Shown piece by piece: positions 1 to 9,382 of a stretch of DNA of 64,000 nucleotides (the stretch's first letter is position 1; each line of letters opens with the position of its first letter). Position numbers and translations under genes: made by a program. The DNA comes from Escherichia coli (GTDB lineage Bacteria > Pseudomonadota > Gammaproteobacteria > Enterobacterales > Enterobacteriaceae). The DNA is taken from assembly GCF_036503815.1 (NCBI RefSeq), contig NZ_AP027764.1, forward strand, positions 3,534,001 through 3,598,000. The letters run 5' to 3'. Below the pieces are notes generated by a model. It was not told the DNA's origin. It did no database searches and saw only the letters and a program-made list of their open reading frames with translations.

Positions 1-998
1 TTAACTTGCCGGTTGGCCCGTTGGTGGACGGCAAACCGATTTATACGCTCTACATCGCGCTGTCTATCGATTTTCATCTTCATTACATTAATGATTTGAT
101 GAATAAACTTATTATGACAGCATCGATCATCAGCATCCTGATCGTCTTTATCGTGCTGTTGGCGGTACATAAAGGCCACGCGCCAATTCGCAGCGTCAGC
201 CGTCAAATCCAGAACATTACCTCGAAAGATCTCGACGTTCGCCTCGATCCACAGACCGTGCCCATTGAACTGGAACAACTGGTGCTGTCGTTCAACCATA
301 TGATCGAGCGTATCGAGGATGTCTTTACCCGCCAGTCCAATTTCTCAGCGGATATCGCCCACGAAATTCGCACGCCGATTACGAATCTCATAACGCAAAC
401 GGAAATCGCCCTCAGCCAGTCGCGCAGCCAGAAGGAGCTGGAAGATGTGCTCTACTCTAATCTCGAAGAGCTGACGCGAATGGCGAAAATGGTCAGCGAT
501 ATGCTGTTTCTCGCTCAGGCCGATAACAACCAGTTAATCCCCGAAAAGAAAATGCTCAACCTGGCGGATGAAGTTGGCAAAGTGTTCGATTTTTTCGAGG
601 CGTTAGCGGAAGATCGCGGCGTAGCACTACGGTTTGTTGGCGACAAATGTCAGGTTGCGGGCGATCCGCTGATGCTGCGCCGGGCGCTAAGCAACCTGCT
701 TTCTAACGCCCTGCGTTATACGCCGCCCGGAGAGGCAATTGTAGTGCGCTGCCAGACGGTCGATCACCAGGTGCAAGTTACCGTCGAAAACCCCGGTACG
801 CCCATTGCGCCCGAGCACTTACCGCGTTTGTTTGACCGTTTCTACCGCGTTGATCCTTCCCGCCAGCGAAAAGGTGAAGGTAGCGGCATTGGGCTGGCGA
901 TAGTGAAATCGATTGTTGTCGCGCATAAAGGCACGGTTGCGGTAACGTCAGATGCGCGGGGGACAAGGTTTGTTATCGGGCTACCGGAGAGGGAGTGA
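1..998 (+). CDS. cusS: Sensor histidine kinase CusS, C-terminal part (cut by window edge)
   Basis: Inner-membrane sensor kinase of the CusRS two-component system, which responds to periplasmic copper and silver and turns on the cusCFBA efflux genes. The visible frame holds about 332 residues of a protein normally near 480, so the first transmembrane segment and most of the periplasmic sensor lie outside the window. Seen in order: the end of the periplasmic domain, a membrane segment (about residues 36-55 of the visible part), a HAMP linker, the dimerisation helix with the H-box HEIRTP (phospho-acceptor His near base 360), an N-box (NLLSNALRY) and a G-box (GSGIGLAIVKS). The reading frame is open at base 1, so the first in-frame TTG at base 6 is not the real start. 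Identity rests on the family motifs and on nfrB-nfrA lying downstream, as in K-12. Confidence 0.93.
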   Translation, partial: NLPVGPLVDGKPIYTLYIALSIDFHLHYINDLMNKLIMTASIISILIVFIVLLAVHKGHAPIRSVSRQIQNITSKDLDVRLDPQTVPIELEQLVLSFNHMIERIEDVFTRQSNFSADIAHEIRTPITNLITQTEIALSQSRSQKELEDVLYSNLEELTRMAKMVSDMLFLAQADNNQLIPEKKMLNLADEVGKVFDFFEALAEDRGVALRFVGDKCQVAGDPLMLRRALSNLLSNALRYTPPGEAIVVRCQTVDHQVQVTVENPGTPIAPEHLPRLFDRFYRVDPSRQRKGEGSGIGLAIVKSIVVAHKGTVAVTSDARGTRFVIGLPERE

Positions 999-1213
999 TT
1001 GGTCAGATAATGCAGTGGATGTTAATTGAATTGAGAATTAGCTATTTCGTCACGAGAAAAAGCGTAAAATCCGTTTCGTGCAGATGGTGAGTTTTATCAG
1101 GGTATGGCGCTAGCGCAACTGCCTTCGGATAATATATATAGTGTGAATGTATACCCCAGATAACTTCACCATCCAAATATATTCTTGAGATTAAAATATC
1201 GTATATTAATCGT

Positions 1214-1693
1214 ATGGGTGAAAATCCTGTTAATATTTTAACGAATCATGAGTACTATAAAGTGGAAAAAATCATAGAACAGATAAAACCATTCTGGACA
1301 AAATATGATTCTTTGTCAGAAAAAGATATGATGTTGTTAGAGTCCAATTTCACGCATCGTTTTCCAGAAGATATGAAAGAGTTTTTTCTGTGGTCTAACG
1401 GTGGAGCAGGTAAATTTCACAATATTTACATTTCCTTGTGGCCATTAGACGAAATCAAGGAATTAAATGATGGTTATTTAATCAATCATTATCTAGGTGA
1501 ACAGTTCATGGCTTTTGGTTCTGATGGTGGGCCGATATGTTTTTTACTGGATTATCGTAATCCAGAACACACCAGAATATCTTCCGTAAATTTTGGTGAC
1601 CTGGATATAGCTGAAGTAAAACAAATAGCAATTTCATTCGATGTTTTTTTAGAGTTGGCAGGAAATGGAGAAATTATAAGTAATAATTTATAA
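1214..1693 (+). CDS. SMI1/KNR4 (SUKH) family protein, probable immunity protein
   Basis: A 159-residue protein with no signal peptide or membrane segment. The central block LESNFTHRFPEDMKEFFLWSNGG... (first 20 residues: LESNFTHRFPEDMKEFFLWS) fits the SMI1/KNR4 fold signature, in which a helix is followed by LP-x-D, an aromatic-rich helix and NGG. The later GSDGGPICFLLDY stretch resembles the usual 'fG..G.g..y..d' strand pair. SUKH proteins are mostly immunity proteins that neutralise nuclease or deaminase toxins of contact-dependent or Rhs systems. No toxin gene is next to it, so it would be an orphan. It is much more AT-rich than flanking cusS and nfrB, which points to acquisition. The ATG at 1214 has no strong Shine-Dalgarno sequence. 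The family call is fairly sure; the immunity role is inferred from family and context. Confidence 0.68.
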   Translation: MGENPVNILTNHEYYKVEKIIEQIKPFWTKYDSLSEKDMMLLESNFTHRFPEDMKEFFLWSNGGAGKFHNIYISLWPLDEIKELNDGYLINHYLGEQFMAFGSDGGPICFLLDYRNPEHTRISSVNFGDLDIAEVKQIAISFDVFLELAGNGEIISNNL

Positions 1694-1822
1694 TCAAGTA
1701 ATTTCCCCTCACGCTGGCGATTGTCGTGGAATGCAGCGAAATTAATTTTATGAATAATAAAGTATTAGGGCAGGATTAAGACATAAGATACGGATAAAAT
1801 TCTCATATACAAAGGATTACGA

Positions 1823-2370
1823 ATGGCAACTGCAAGGATAAATGTTTTTTGCACGAATGAAGAGCTGTCTGATTGGCTCGCTATTATAGCCTCAAAGTAT
1901 CAATTACATTCGATTTGGTTTGCGCTACAAGATGAATACTCTCAACAACTAAATATTTTAACAGAAAAAAAATCCCTGTTGTAGCATATCGAATTTATCT
2001 TATGCCCAGCATTAAATCTAATAATAGAAAAATAAAGTTTAGTAGCATTGATCGTTGTTGTGGTTGGATTGAAATAAAACCGGGGCATTTAGTTGAGCAT
2101 ACCGGGGTAAAGATGTTACAACTTACTGAAATTAACACTACTGATTCTGAGGATAAATTAATATGTTTATGCAAAGCCATTAACTGGCTTAAACGACAGA
2201 TTAAAACCAATGAATTCTCCGGTGTAACGGGAAGGAATATAATTTATGGTGGGAAAACTATTTACCCTCATATTTTCTATACGCATCAAGCTAAATCTCT
2301 TTTTTATGATAAAGTTATATGGAAACAAGACTTCCTATTCAATTCTGTCTATGAACCATTTTCACCTTAA
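1823..2370 (+). pseudogene. Frameshifted small gene of the cusS-nfrB island (A8 tract)
   Basis: A gene interrupted by a one-base shift. The first part starts at ATG 1823 behind a good ribosome site (AAAGGATT) and gives MATARINVFCTNEELSDW..., then stops at TAG 1982-1984. Adding one A to the A8 run at 1965-1972 makes the frame read on without a stop through ...TEKKIPVVAYRIYLMPSIK to TAA 2368-2370, for about 182 residues. The apparent start at ATG 2002 is therefore probably internal. I do not recognise the family. There are no membrane segments, and the composition is AT-rich like its neighbours. By position between two immunity-like genes it may be another immunity gene. A sequencing error or slippage in the A-run is a real alternative to a mutation. 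Confidence 0.72.
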
Positions 2371-2397
2371 TTCTTTCAGCAAACTATATTAACCACG

Positions 2398-2844
2398 ATG
2401 AATATGACTAAAAAAGAAGCATTAGCATTCCTTGCTCTAAATCAATCTATGCCTAATGATTATGACATCACTCAGGAACTTATCGATAAATATGACGACG
2501 TAAGACTTTATTTTTGTGCAAATCCTGCTGAAGAGGCCATACCGTTATTTTTACAATCCTTTGGGGAAGGTGATGGCTTAGGAGTATATCAGTTGGTCGA
2601 AGATTTTTTGTACAAGTGTGATAAAAACATTGTAGCTTCAAATATAGCCAACATACTGGAAAATCCTCTGACAATAAAAAGTGTCCGATATTGGTGTACA
2701 TTATTAGCAATGGCTTTTCCCGATAACACCTTAATTAAAGGATTAAATATTTCTCTACAATCTGATGATGAAGATACCCGAGACATGGCTATGTTAAGTT
2801 TAAAGATGATTACAGAGGAATATAAAACATTTGAATTCCAATAA
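2398..2844 (+). CDS. Hypothetical helical protein, possible immunity protein
   Basis: A 148-residue, acidic, mostly helical cytosolic protein (starts MNMTKKEALAFLALNQ). Repeated amphipathic helices such as EEAIPLFLQSF, VYQLVEDFLYK, SVRYWCTLLAMAF and DTRDMAMLSLKMI look like a short HEAT/ARM-type array, which is a common architecture among small toxin-immunity proteins. This is a resemblance of pattern, not a recognised family. It starts 27 bases after the frameshifted gene ends and shares its strand and low GC, so the three small genes probably form one transcription unit. Two ATGs (2398 and 2404) are possible starts and neither has a clear ribosome site. Confidence 0.55.
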   Translation: MNMTKKEALAFLALNQSMPNDYDITQELIDKYDDVRLYFCANPAEEAIPLFLQSFGEGDGLGVYQLVEDFLYKCDKNIVASNIANILENPLTIKSVRYWCTLLAMAFPDNTLIKGLNISLQSDDEDTRDMAMLSLKMITEEYKTFEFQ

Positions 2845-3285
2845 TTCCCCCTTGCATAAAAGATCACCATCATGACAAAAACACAAGCAAAGTTGCTTAT
2901 TTATAAAGCATTTGTTATTTTAACGTTCATTATTTCCCGGTTGAATATTAAACTTAATTAATCTAAAGAGAAATGAAGTTAGCCTTCCTGTACCCACAGC
3001 AACGCCGTCTTTTTGTTCAGCACGGGGAAAATGTTCTCCCCTGCTCACCTCCTCCAGGCACTTCCACAACATGATGACCTGATCGGTTGCCGCCTATCCT
3101 CCTCACTATGACCTTCACCTCCGCGCTTTTGCCTACATCCTGCACAATCGGCAACTTTTATAACCAGTGTAAAAATAACGTGCCGCAATAATCCTACCTA
3201 TTAATGATAAAAAGCTGTCACAATTCATAAAAAACTTTAATATACGCCACCCTAAACATAACCAGCGTTAATGTAAGGTTTTTGT
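2845..3285. other. Gap between the island and nfrB
   Basis: There is no convincing gene in these 440 bases. An ATG at 2872 opens a 29-codon frame (MTKTQAKLLIYKAF...) with one hydrophobic stretch; it is too short to call. From about 2985 to 3170 the base composition rises to that of the core genome, but no frame is open. I could not identify it as an Rhs or insertion-sequence scar. The last 100 bases are AT-rich and should hold the nfrB promoter. Confidence 0.5.
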
Positions 3286-5523
3286 GTGGACTGGCTTCTT
3301 GATGTTTTTGCAACCTGGCTATATGGCTTAAAAGTAATCGCGATAACGTTAGCGGTCATCATGTTCATCAGCGGGCTGGACGATTTTTTTATTGATGTCG
3401 TCTACTGGGTACGCCGCATTAAACGCAAGTTGAGTGTTTATCGCCGCTACCCGCGAATGAGTTACCGCGAACTGTATAAACCAGATGAAAAACCGTTAGC
3501 GATTATGGTTCCGGCGTGGAATGAAACGGGCGTCATCGGCAATATGGCCGAGCTGGCGGCGACCACGCTCGACTATGAAAACTATCATATCTTTGTTGGC
3601 ACCTACCCCAACGACCCCGATACTCAGCGTGATGTTGACGAAGTGTGCGCTCGCTTCCCAAACGTGCATAAGGTAGTCTGCGCGCGTCCTGGCCCCACCA
3701 GCAAAGCCGACTGCCTGAACAACGTGCTGGACGCCATCACCCAGTTTGAGCGTAGCGCCAATTTCGCTTTTGCTGGTTTTATTCTGCATGACGCCGAAGA
3801 CGTAATTTCACCGATGGAATTGCGTCTGTTCAACTATCTGGTCGAGCGTAAAGATCTGATTCAGATCCCGGTATACCCATTCGAACGCGAATGGACGCAC
3901 TTCACCAGCATGACTTACATTGATGAGTTTTCAGAACTGCATGGCAAAGATGTTCCGGTGCGTGAAGCCCTCGCCGGACAGGTGCCCAGCGCAGGCGTCG
4001 GTACTTGTTTCAGCCGCCGCGCCGTGACCGCACTGTTAGCTGACGGTGACGGTATTGCTTTCGACGTGCAGAGTCTTACTGAAGATTACGACATTGGTTT
4101 CCGCCTGAAAGAAAAAGGTATGACGGAAATTTTTGTCCGTTTTCCGGTGGTGGACGAAGCCAAAGAACGCGAGCAGCGTAAATTTTTACAGCACGCGCGG
4201 ACGTCAAACATGATCTGCGTGCGCGAATATTTCCCCGATACCTTTTCGACGGCGGTTCGACAAAAATCTCGCTGGATCATCGGCATTGTTTTCCAGGGCT
4301 TTAAAACCCATAAATGGACCTCCAGCCTGACACTCAACTACTTTCTCTGGCGTGACCGCAAAGGGGCAATCAGTAACTTTGTCAGCTTCCTCGCGATGCT
4401 GGTGATGATCCAGCTTTTGCTGTTGCTGGCGTATGAAAGTTTCTGGCCCGATGCCTGGCATTTCCTTTCTATTTTTAGCGGCAGCGCATGGTTAATGACC
4501 CTGCTGTGGCTAAACTTTGGCCTGATGGTTAACCGTATCGTACAGCGGGTGATTTTCGTCACTGGCTACTACGGCCTGACGCAGGGGCTGCTATCTGTCC
4601 TGCGTCTTTTCTGGGGCAACCTGATTAACTTCATGGCCAACTGGCGCGCGTTAAAACAGGTACTTCAACACGGCGATCCACGTCGCGTCGCGTGGGATAA
4701 AACAACGCATGACTTCCCCAGCGTCACTGGCGATACCCGCTCGTTGCGCCCGTTAGGTCAAATTCTGCTGGAAAATCAGGTCATCACTGAAGAACAACTC
4801 GATACAGCACTGCGTAATCGCGTCGAAGGTCTACGCCTGGGCGGTTCAATGCTGATGCAGGGGCTGATTAGCGCCGAGCAACTGGCACAGGCGCTGGCAG
4901 AGCAAAACGGCGTGGCGTGGGAATCTATCGATGCCTGGCAGATCCCTTCTTCGCTGATTGCCGCGATGCCGGCCTCCGTGGCGCTGCATTATGCGGTGCT
5001 ACCGCTGCGTCTGGAAAATGATGAGTTAATTGTCGGCAGTGAAGATGGTATTGACCCGGTTTCGCTGGCAGCCCTGACGCGTAAAGTTGGACGCAAAGTG
5101 CGTTACGTCATTGTTCTGCGAGGACAAATTGTCACCGGATTACGTCACTGGTATGCACGTCGACGCGGTCACGATCCACGGGCAATGTTGTACAATGCGG
5201 TTCAGCATCAGTGGCTCACGGAACAACAGGCCGGTGAAATCTGGCGGCAGTATGTGCCGCATCAGTTCCTGTTCGCCGAAATACTGACCACGCTCGGTCA
5301 TATTAATCGTTCAGCAATTAACGTGTTGTTATTGCGCCATGAACGCAGTTCTCTGCCGCTCGGCAAGTTTTTGGTCACCGAAGGCGTTATCAGCCAGGAA
5401 ACGTTGGATCGCGTCCTGACAATTCAACGCGAATTACAAGTTTCGATGCAATCACTATTACTCAAAGCAGGTTTAAACACAGAACAGGTTGCGCAACTGG
5501 AGTCCGAAAATGAAGGAGAATAA
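3286..5523 (+). CDS. nfrB: NfrB, c-di-GMP-binding inner-membrane glycosyltransferase (phage N4 receptor component)
   Basis: Inner-membrane family 2 glycosyltransferase that works with NfrA to make or export a surface glycan used by phage N4 as receptor. Starts at GTG 3286 (MDWLLDVFATW), 745 residues. In order: an N-terminal membrane helix (about 10-32); a cytosolic GT2 domain with LHDAEDV (acceptor aspartates), QSLTEDYD and RQKSRW (the QxxRW motif); two or three further membrane helices (about 365-450); then a C-terminal MshEN-type domain (from about 490) with the RPLGQILLENQVIT and LRLGGSMLMQGLIS repeats typical of c-di-GMP binding. The pattern resembles cellulose and PGA synthases, in which c-di-GMP activates a processive transferase. 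Its end overlaps nfrA by 14 bases, so the two are translationally coupled. Confidence 0.95.
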   Translation: MDWLLDVFATWLYGLKVIAITLAVIMFISGLDDFFIDVVYWVRRIKRKLSVYRRYPRMSYRELYKPDEKPLAIMVPAWNETGVIGNMAELAATTLDYENYHIFVGTYPNDPDTQRDVDEVCARFPNVHKVVCARPGPTSKADCLNNVLDAITQFERSANFAFAGFILHDAEDVISPMELRLFNYLVERKDLIQIPVYPFEREWTHFTSMTYIDEFSELHGKDVPVREALAGQVPSAGVGTCFSRRAVTALLADGDGIAFDVQSLTEDYDIGFRLKEKGMTEIFVRFPVVDEAKEREQRKFLQHARTSNMICVREYFPDTFSTAVRQKSRWIIGIVFQGFKTHKWTSSLTLNYFLWRDRKGAISNFVSFLAMLVMIQLLLLLAYESFWPDAWHFLSIFSGSAWLMTLLWLNFGLMVNRIVQRVIFVTGYYGLTQGLLSVLRLFWGNLINFMANWRALKQVLQHGDPRRVAWDKTTHDFPSVTGDTRSLRPLGQILLENQVITEEQLDTALRNRVEGLRLGGSMLMQGLISAEQLAQALAEQNGVAWESIDAWQIPSSLIAAMPASVALHYAVLPLRLENDELIVGSEDGIDPVSLAALTRKVGRKVRYVIVLRGQIVTGLRHWYARRRGHDPRAMLYNAVQHQWLTEQQAGEIWRQYVPHQFLFAEILTTLGHINRSAINVLLLRHERSSLPLGKFLVTEGVISQETLDRVLTIQRELQVSMQSLLLKAGLNTEQVAQLESENEGE

Positions 5524-8482
5524 CCTTAATCGCGTCATCGGATGGTCTGGTTTACTGCTGACGTCTTTATTGAGTACCAGCGCACTCGCAGACAATATCG
5601 GCACCAGCGCAGAAGAGCTGGGGCTGAGCGATTATCGCCATTTTGTTATTTATCCCCGTCTCGATAAGGCGCTGAAGGCACAGAAAAATAACGACGAAGC
5701 AACCGCCATCCGCGAATTTGAATATATACACCAGCAGGTGCCGGATAATATTCCGCTGACTTTATACCTTGCGGAAGCCTATCGCCATTTTGGTCATGAT
5801 GACCGGGCGCGGCTGTTGCTTGAGGATCAACTGAAACGTCACCCAGGAGATGCCCGACTTGAGCGCAGTCTGGCGGCTATTCCAGTTGAAGTGAAAAACG
5901 TTACGACTGTTGAAGAACTGCTTGCCCAGCAAAAAGCGTGCGACGCTGCGCCGACCCTGCGTTGTCGCAGTGAAGTCGGGCAGAATGCCCTGCGGCTGGC
6001 ACAATTACCTGTCGCCAGAGCGCAACTGAACGATGCGACGTTTGCTGCATCGACGGAAGGAAAAACGCTGCGAACCGATCTGCTGCAACGCGCAATCTAC
6101 CTGAAACAATGGTCCCAAGCAGATACGCTATACAATGAAGCACGCCAGCAGAACACATTAAGCGCGGCAGAACGCCGTCAGTGGTTTGACGTGCTTCTTG
6201 CCGGGCAGCTGGATGATCGGATCCTGGCGCTGCAATCACAGGGGATCTTCACCGATCCGCAGTCATATATTACTTACGCGACCGCGCTGGCTTATCGTGG
6301 CGAGAAAGCACGCCTCCAGCATTATCTCATTGAAAATAAGCCGCTGTTTACCACGGACGCACAAGAGAAAAGTTGGCTCTATCTGTTATCTAAATACAGC
6401 GCCAACCCCGTTCAGGCGTTGGCGAATTATACGGTACAGTTTGCCGATAACCGCCAGTATGTTGTTGGCGCGACGCTACCGGTGCTGTTAAAAGAAGGTC
6501 AGTACGACGCAGCGCAAAAACTGCTCGCCACCCTCCCCGCCAATGAAATGCTTGAGGAGCGTTATACCGTTAGCGTAGCGACCCATAACAAGGCTGAAGC
6601 TCTGCGTCTGGCACGATTGCTGTATCAGCAAGAACCGACAAATCTTACCCGCCTGGATCAACTGACCTGGCAACTGATGCAGAACGAGCAGTCACGCGAA
6701 GCTGCCGATTTGTTGCTGCAACGCTATCCCTTCCAGGGCGATGCGCGCGTCAGCCAGACTTTAATGACGCGACTGGCGTCTCTGCTGGAAAGTCATCCTT
6801 ACCTGGCAACTCCGGCGAAGGTGGCGATTTTATCGAAACCCTTACCGCTGGCGGAGCAACGTCAGTGGCAAAGTCAGTTGCCGGGTATTGCAGATAATTG
6901 CCCGGCAATAGTTCGCTTGCTGGGCGATATGTCGCCTTCCTACGATGCCGCCGCCTGGAACCGTCTGGCAAAGTGTTATCGGGACACGCTACCCGGTGTG
7001 GCGTTGTATGCATGGCTTCAGGCCGAACAACGGCAACCGAACGCCTGGCAACATCGTGCGGTAGCCTATCAGGCGTATCAGGTTGAGGATTACGCCACCG
7101 CACTGGCGGCCTGGCAGAAAATCAGTCTTCACGACATGAGCAATGAGGATCTGCTTGCTGCTGCCAATACCGCCCAGGCGGCAGGAAATGGTGCGGCTCG
7201 CGATCGCTGGCTTCAGCAGGCAGAACAACGTGGGCTGGGAAACAATGCCCTCTACTGGTGGCTGCATGCGCAACGTTACATTCCTGGTCAGCCGGAACTC
7301 GCACTGAACGATCTCACGCGCTCAATCAATATTGCGCCTTCTGCCAACGCTTACGTTGCGCGGGCGACAATTTATCGCCAACGTCATAATGTCCCGGCGG
7401 CGGTGAGTGATTTGCGCGCCGCTCTGGAACTGGAACCGAATAATAGCAACACCCAGGCAGCGCTCGGTTACGCCTTGTGGGATAGCGGTGATATCGCACA
7501 GTCGCGGGAAATGCTCGAACAGGCGCATAAAGGGCTACCGGACGATCCGGCACTTATCCGACAACTGGCCTACGTGAACCAGCGTCTGGATGACATGCCT
7601 GCGACGCAGCACTATGCCCGGCTGGTGATTGATGACATTGATAATCAGGCGCTGATAACCCCACTGACCCCAGAGCAAAATCAGCAACGCTTCAATTTCC
7701 GCCGTCTGCATGAGGAGGTCGGTCGTAGCTGGACGTTCAGTTTCGATTCTTCTATCGGCTTGCGTTCCGGCGCAATGAGTACCGCTAACAATAATGTCGG
7801 CGGCGCAGCGCCAGGGAAAAGCTATCGTAGCTACGGGCAACTGGAAGCCGAGTACCGCATCGGACGCAATATGCTGCTGGAAGGCGACCTGCTCTCGGTT
7901 TACAGCCGTGTATTTGCCGATACCGGAGAAAACGGGGTGATGATGCCGGTGAAAAATCCGATGTCCGGCACCGGTCTGCGCTGGAAGCCGCTGCGCGATC
8001 AGATCTTTTTCCTCGCCGTCGAACAGCAGTTGCCGCTGAACGGGCAAAATGGCGCATCCGATACCATGCTGCGCGCCAGCGCCTCATTCTTTAATGGCGG
8101 CAAATACAGCGACGAATGGCACCCGAACGGTTCAGGCTGGTTTGCCCAAAACCTGTACCTCGATGCGGCGCAATATGTCCGCCAGGATATTCAGGCGTGG
8201 ACGGCAGATTATCGCGTAAGCTGGCATCAGAAGGTGGCGAACGGACAGACTATTGAGCCTTACGCTCACGTTCAGGACAACGGCTATCGGGATAAAGGCA
8301 CTCAGGGCGCGCAGCTTGGCGGTGTCGGGGTCCGCTGGAATATCTGGACCGGCGAGACGCACTACGACGCCTGGCCGCACAAAGTCAGTCTCGGCGTCGA
8401 GTATCAACATACCTTTAAGGCGATTAATCAACGTAACGGAGAGCGCAACAACGCGTTTCTCACCATTGGAGTGCACTGGTAA
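5510..8482 (+). CDS. nfrA: NfrA, outer-membrane protein for glycan export and phage N4 adsorption
   Basis: A 990-residue precursor. The start is ATG 5510, because a signal peptide follows directly (MKENNLNRVIGWSGLLLTSL..., cleavage after ALA near residue 26); the more upstream in-frame codon at 5489 would bury it. The body is a long helical periplasmic region with tetratricopeptide-like repeats (for example EFEYIHQQVPDNIPLTLYLA and AVSDLRAALELEPNNSNTQA). The last 270 or so residues look like an outer-membrane beta-barrel and end in aromatic W. This is the BcsC/PgaA layout: TPR scaffold plus export pore. NfrA is also the receptor bound by the phage N4 tail sheath. It overlaps nfrB upstream and abuts ybcH downstream with no gap, so the three form one operon. 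Confidence 0.95.
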   Translation: MKENNLNRVIGWSGLLLTSLLSTSALADNIGTSAEELGLSDYRHFVIYPRLDKALKAQKNNDEATAIREFEYIHQQVPDNIPLTLYLAEAYRHFGHDDRARLLLEDQLKRHPGDARLERSLAAIPVEVKNVTTVEELLAQQKACDAAPTLRCRSEVGQNALRLAQLPVARAQLNDATFAASTEGKTLRTDLLQRAIYLKQWSQADTLYNEARQQNTLSAAERRQWFDVLLAGQLDDRILALQSQGIFTDPQSYITYATALAYRGEKARLQHYLIENKPLFTTDAQEKSWLYLLSKYSANPVQALANYTVQFADNRQYVVGATLPVLLKEGQYDAAQKLLATLPANEMLEERYTVSVATHNKAEALRLARLLYQQEPTNLTRLDQLTWQLMQNEQSREAADLLLQRYPFQGDARVSQTLMTRLASLLESHPYLATPAKVAILSKPLPLAEQRQWQSQLPGIADNCPAIVRLLGDMSPSYDAAAWNRLAKCYRDTLPGVALYAWLQAEQRQPNAWQHRAVAYQAYQVEDYATALAAWQKISLHDMSNEDLLAAANTAQAAGNGAARDRWLQQAEQRGLGNNALYWWLHAQRYIPGQPELALNDLTRSINIAPSANAYVARATIYRQRHNVPAAVSDLRAALELEPNNSNTQAALGYALWDSGDIAQSREMLEQAHKGLPDDPALIRQLAYVNQRLDDMPATQHYARLVIDDIDNQALITPLTPEQNQQRFNFRRLHEEVGRSWTFSFDSSIGLRSGAMSTANNNVGGAAPGKSYRSYGQLEAEYRIGRNMLLEGDLLSVYSRVFADTGENGVMMPVKNPMSGTGLRWKPLRDQIFFLAVEQQLPLNGQNGASDTMLRASASFFNGGKYSDEWHPNGSGWFAQNLYLDAAQYVRQDIQAWTADYRVSWHQKVANGQTIEPYAHVQDNGYRDKGTQGAQLGGVGVRWNIWTGETHYDAWPHKVSLGVEYQHTFKAINQRNGERNNAFLTIGVHW

Positions 8483-9373
8483 ATGCGTAAGTTCATTTTC
8501 GTATTGCTGACACTGCTTTTGGTCAGCCCTTTTTCCTTTGCGATGAAAGGTATTATCTGGCAACCACAAAACCGTGATAGTCAGGTTACCGATACCCAGT
8601 GGCAGGGGCTGATGAGTCAGTTACGTTTGCAAGGCTTCGATACCCTGGTTTTGCAATGGACCCGTTACGGCGATGCATTCACCCAGCCAGAACAGCGCGC
8701 GTTATTGTTTAAGCGTGCCGCAGTTGCGCAACAGGCTGGCCTGAAGCTGATTGTCGGGCTGAACGCCGATCCGGAATTTTTTATGCACCAGAAACAGTCG
8801 TCCGCGGCGCTGGAAAGCTATCTTAATCGCCTGCTGGCTGCCGATCTCCAGCAAGCCAGATTATGGAGCGCCGCGCCTGGCGTAACGCCGGATGGCTGGT
8901 ACATCAGCGCGGAAATTGACGACCTGAACTGGCGCAGCGAAGCCGCCCGTCAGCCCTTGCTAACGTGGTTAAACAATGCGCAGCGGCTGATTAGCGATGT
9001 TTCGGCAAAACCGGTTTATATCAGTAGTTTTTTCGCCGGAAATATGTCGCCCGATGGCTATCGCCAACTGCTGGAACACGTTAAAGCAACCGGCGTTAAT
9101 GTCTGGGTTCAGGATGGCAGCGGCGTGGATAAACTTACCGCTGAACAGCGTGAACGTTATCTACAGGCCAGCGCCGATTGCCAAAGTTCCGCCCCTGCCA
9201 GCGGCATTGTTTATGAACTGTTTGTCGCCGGTAAAGGCAAAACCTTTACCGCGAAACCGAAGCCAGACGCAGAAATTGCCTCACTGTTAGCGAAACGTTC
9301 CTCTTGCGGTAAAGACACGCTCTATTTCTCTCTGCGCTATTTGCCCGTCGCGCACGGCATTCTCGAGTATTAA
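8483..9373 (+). CDS. ybcH: YbcH, exported glycoside-hydrolase-like protein of the nfr operon
   Basis: A 296-residue protein with an N-terminal signal peptide (MRKFIFVLLTLLLVSPFSFA). The rest resembles the DUF4434 family, a TIM-barrel glycoside-hydrolase relative: strands such as FDTLVLQWTRYG, LKLIVGLN, GWYISAEIDDLNW and GVNVWVQDGSG match the barrel pattern, and the acidic pair in AEIDD is a candidate active site. It starts on the base after the nfrA stop codon, so it is surely co-translated. By analogy with BcsZ in cellulose operons it may trim the polymer made by NfrB and exported by NfrA in the periplasm; that role is inferred. Confidence 0.9.
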   Translation: MRKFIFVLLTLLLVSPFSFAMKGIIWQPQNRDSQVTDTQWQGLMSQLRLQGFDTLVLQWTRYGDAFTQPEQRALLFKRAAVAQQAGLKLIVGLNADPEFFMHQKQSSAALESYLNRLLAADLQQARLWSAAPGVTPDGWYISAEIDDLNWRSEAARQPLLTWLNNAQRLISDVSAKPVYISSFFAGNMSPDGYRQLLEHVKATGVNVWVQDGSGVDKLTAEQRERYLQASADCQSSAPASGIVYELFVAGKGKTFTAKPKPDAEIASLLAKRSSCGKDTLYFSLRYLPVAHGILEY

Positions 9374-9382
9374 ATCTCCTCC

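Noticed and set aside
2985..3175. Possible Rhs or insertion-sequence scar before nfrB
   Set aside because: Composition is like the core genome, but the translated frames are stopped and matched nothing I know. There are no terminal repeats.
7535..8047. A 170-codon minus-strand frame opposite nfrA
   Set aside because: Lies wholly inside the nfrA barrel region; it has no start context or recognisable domain.
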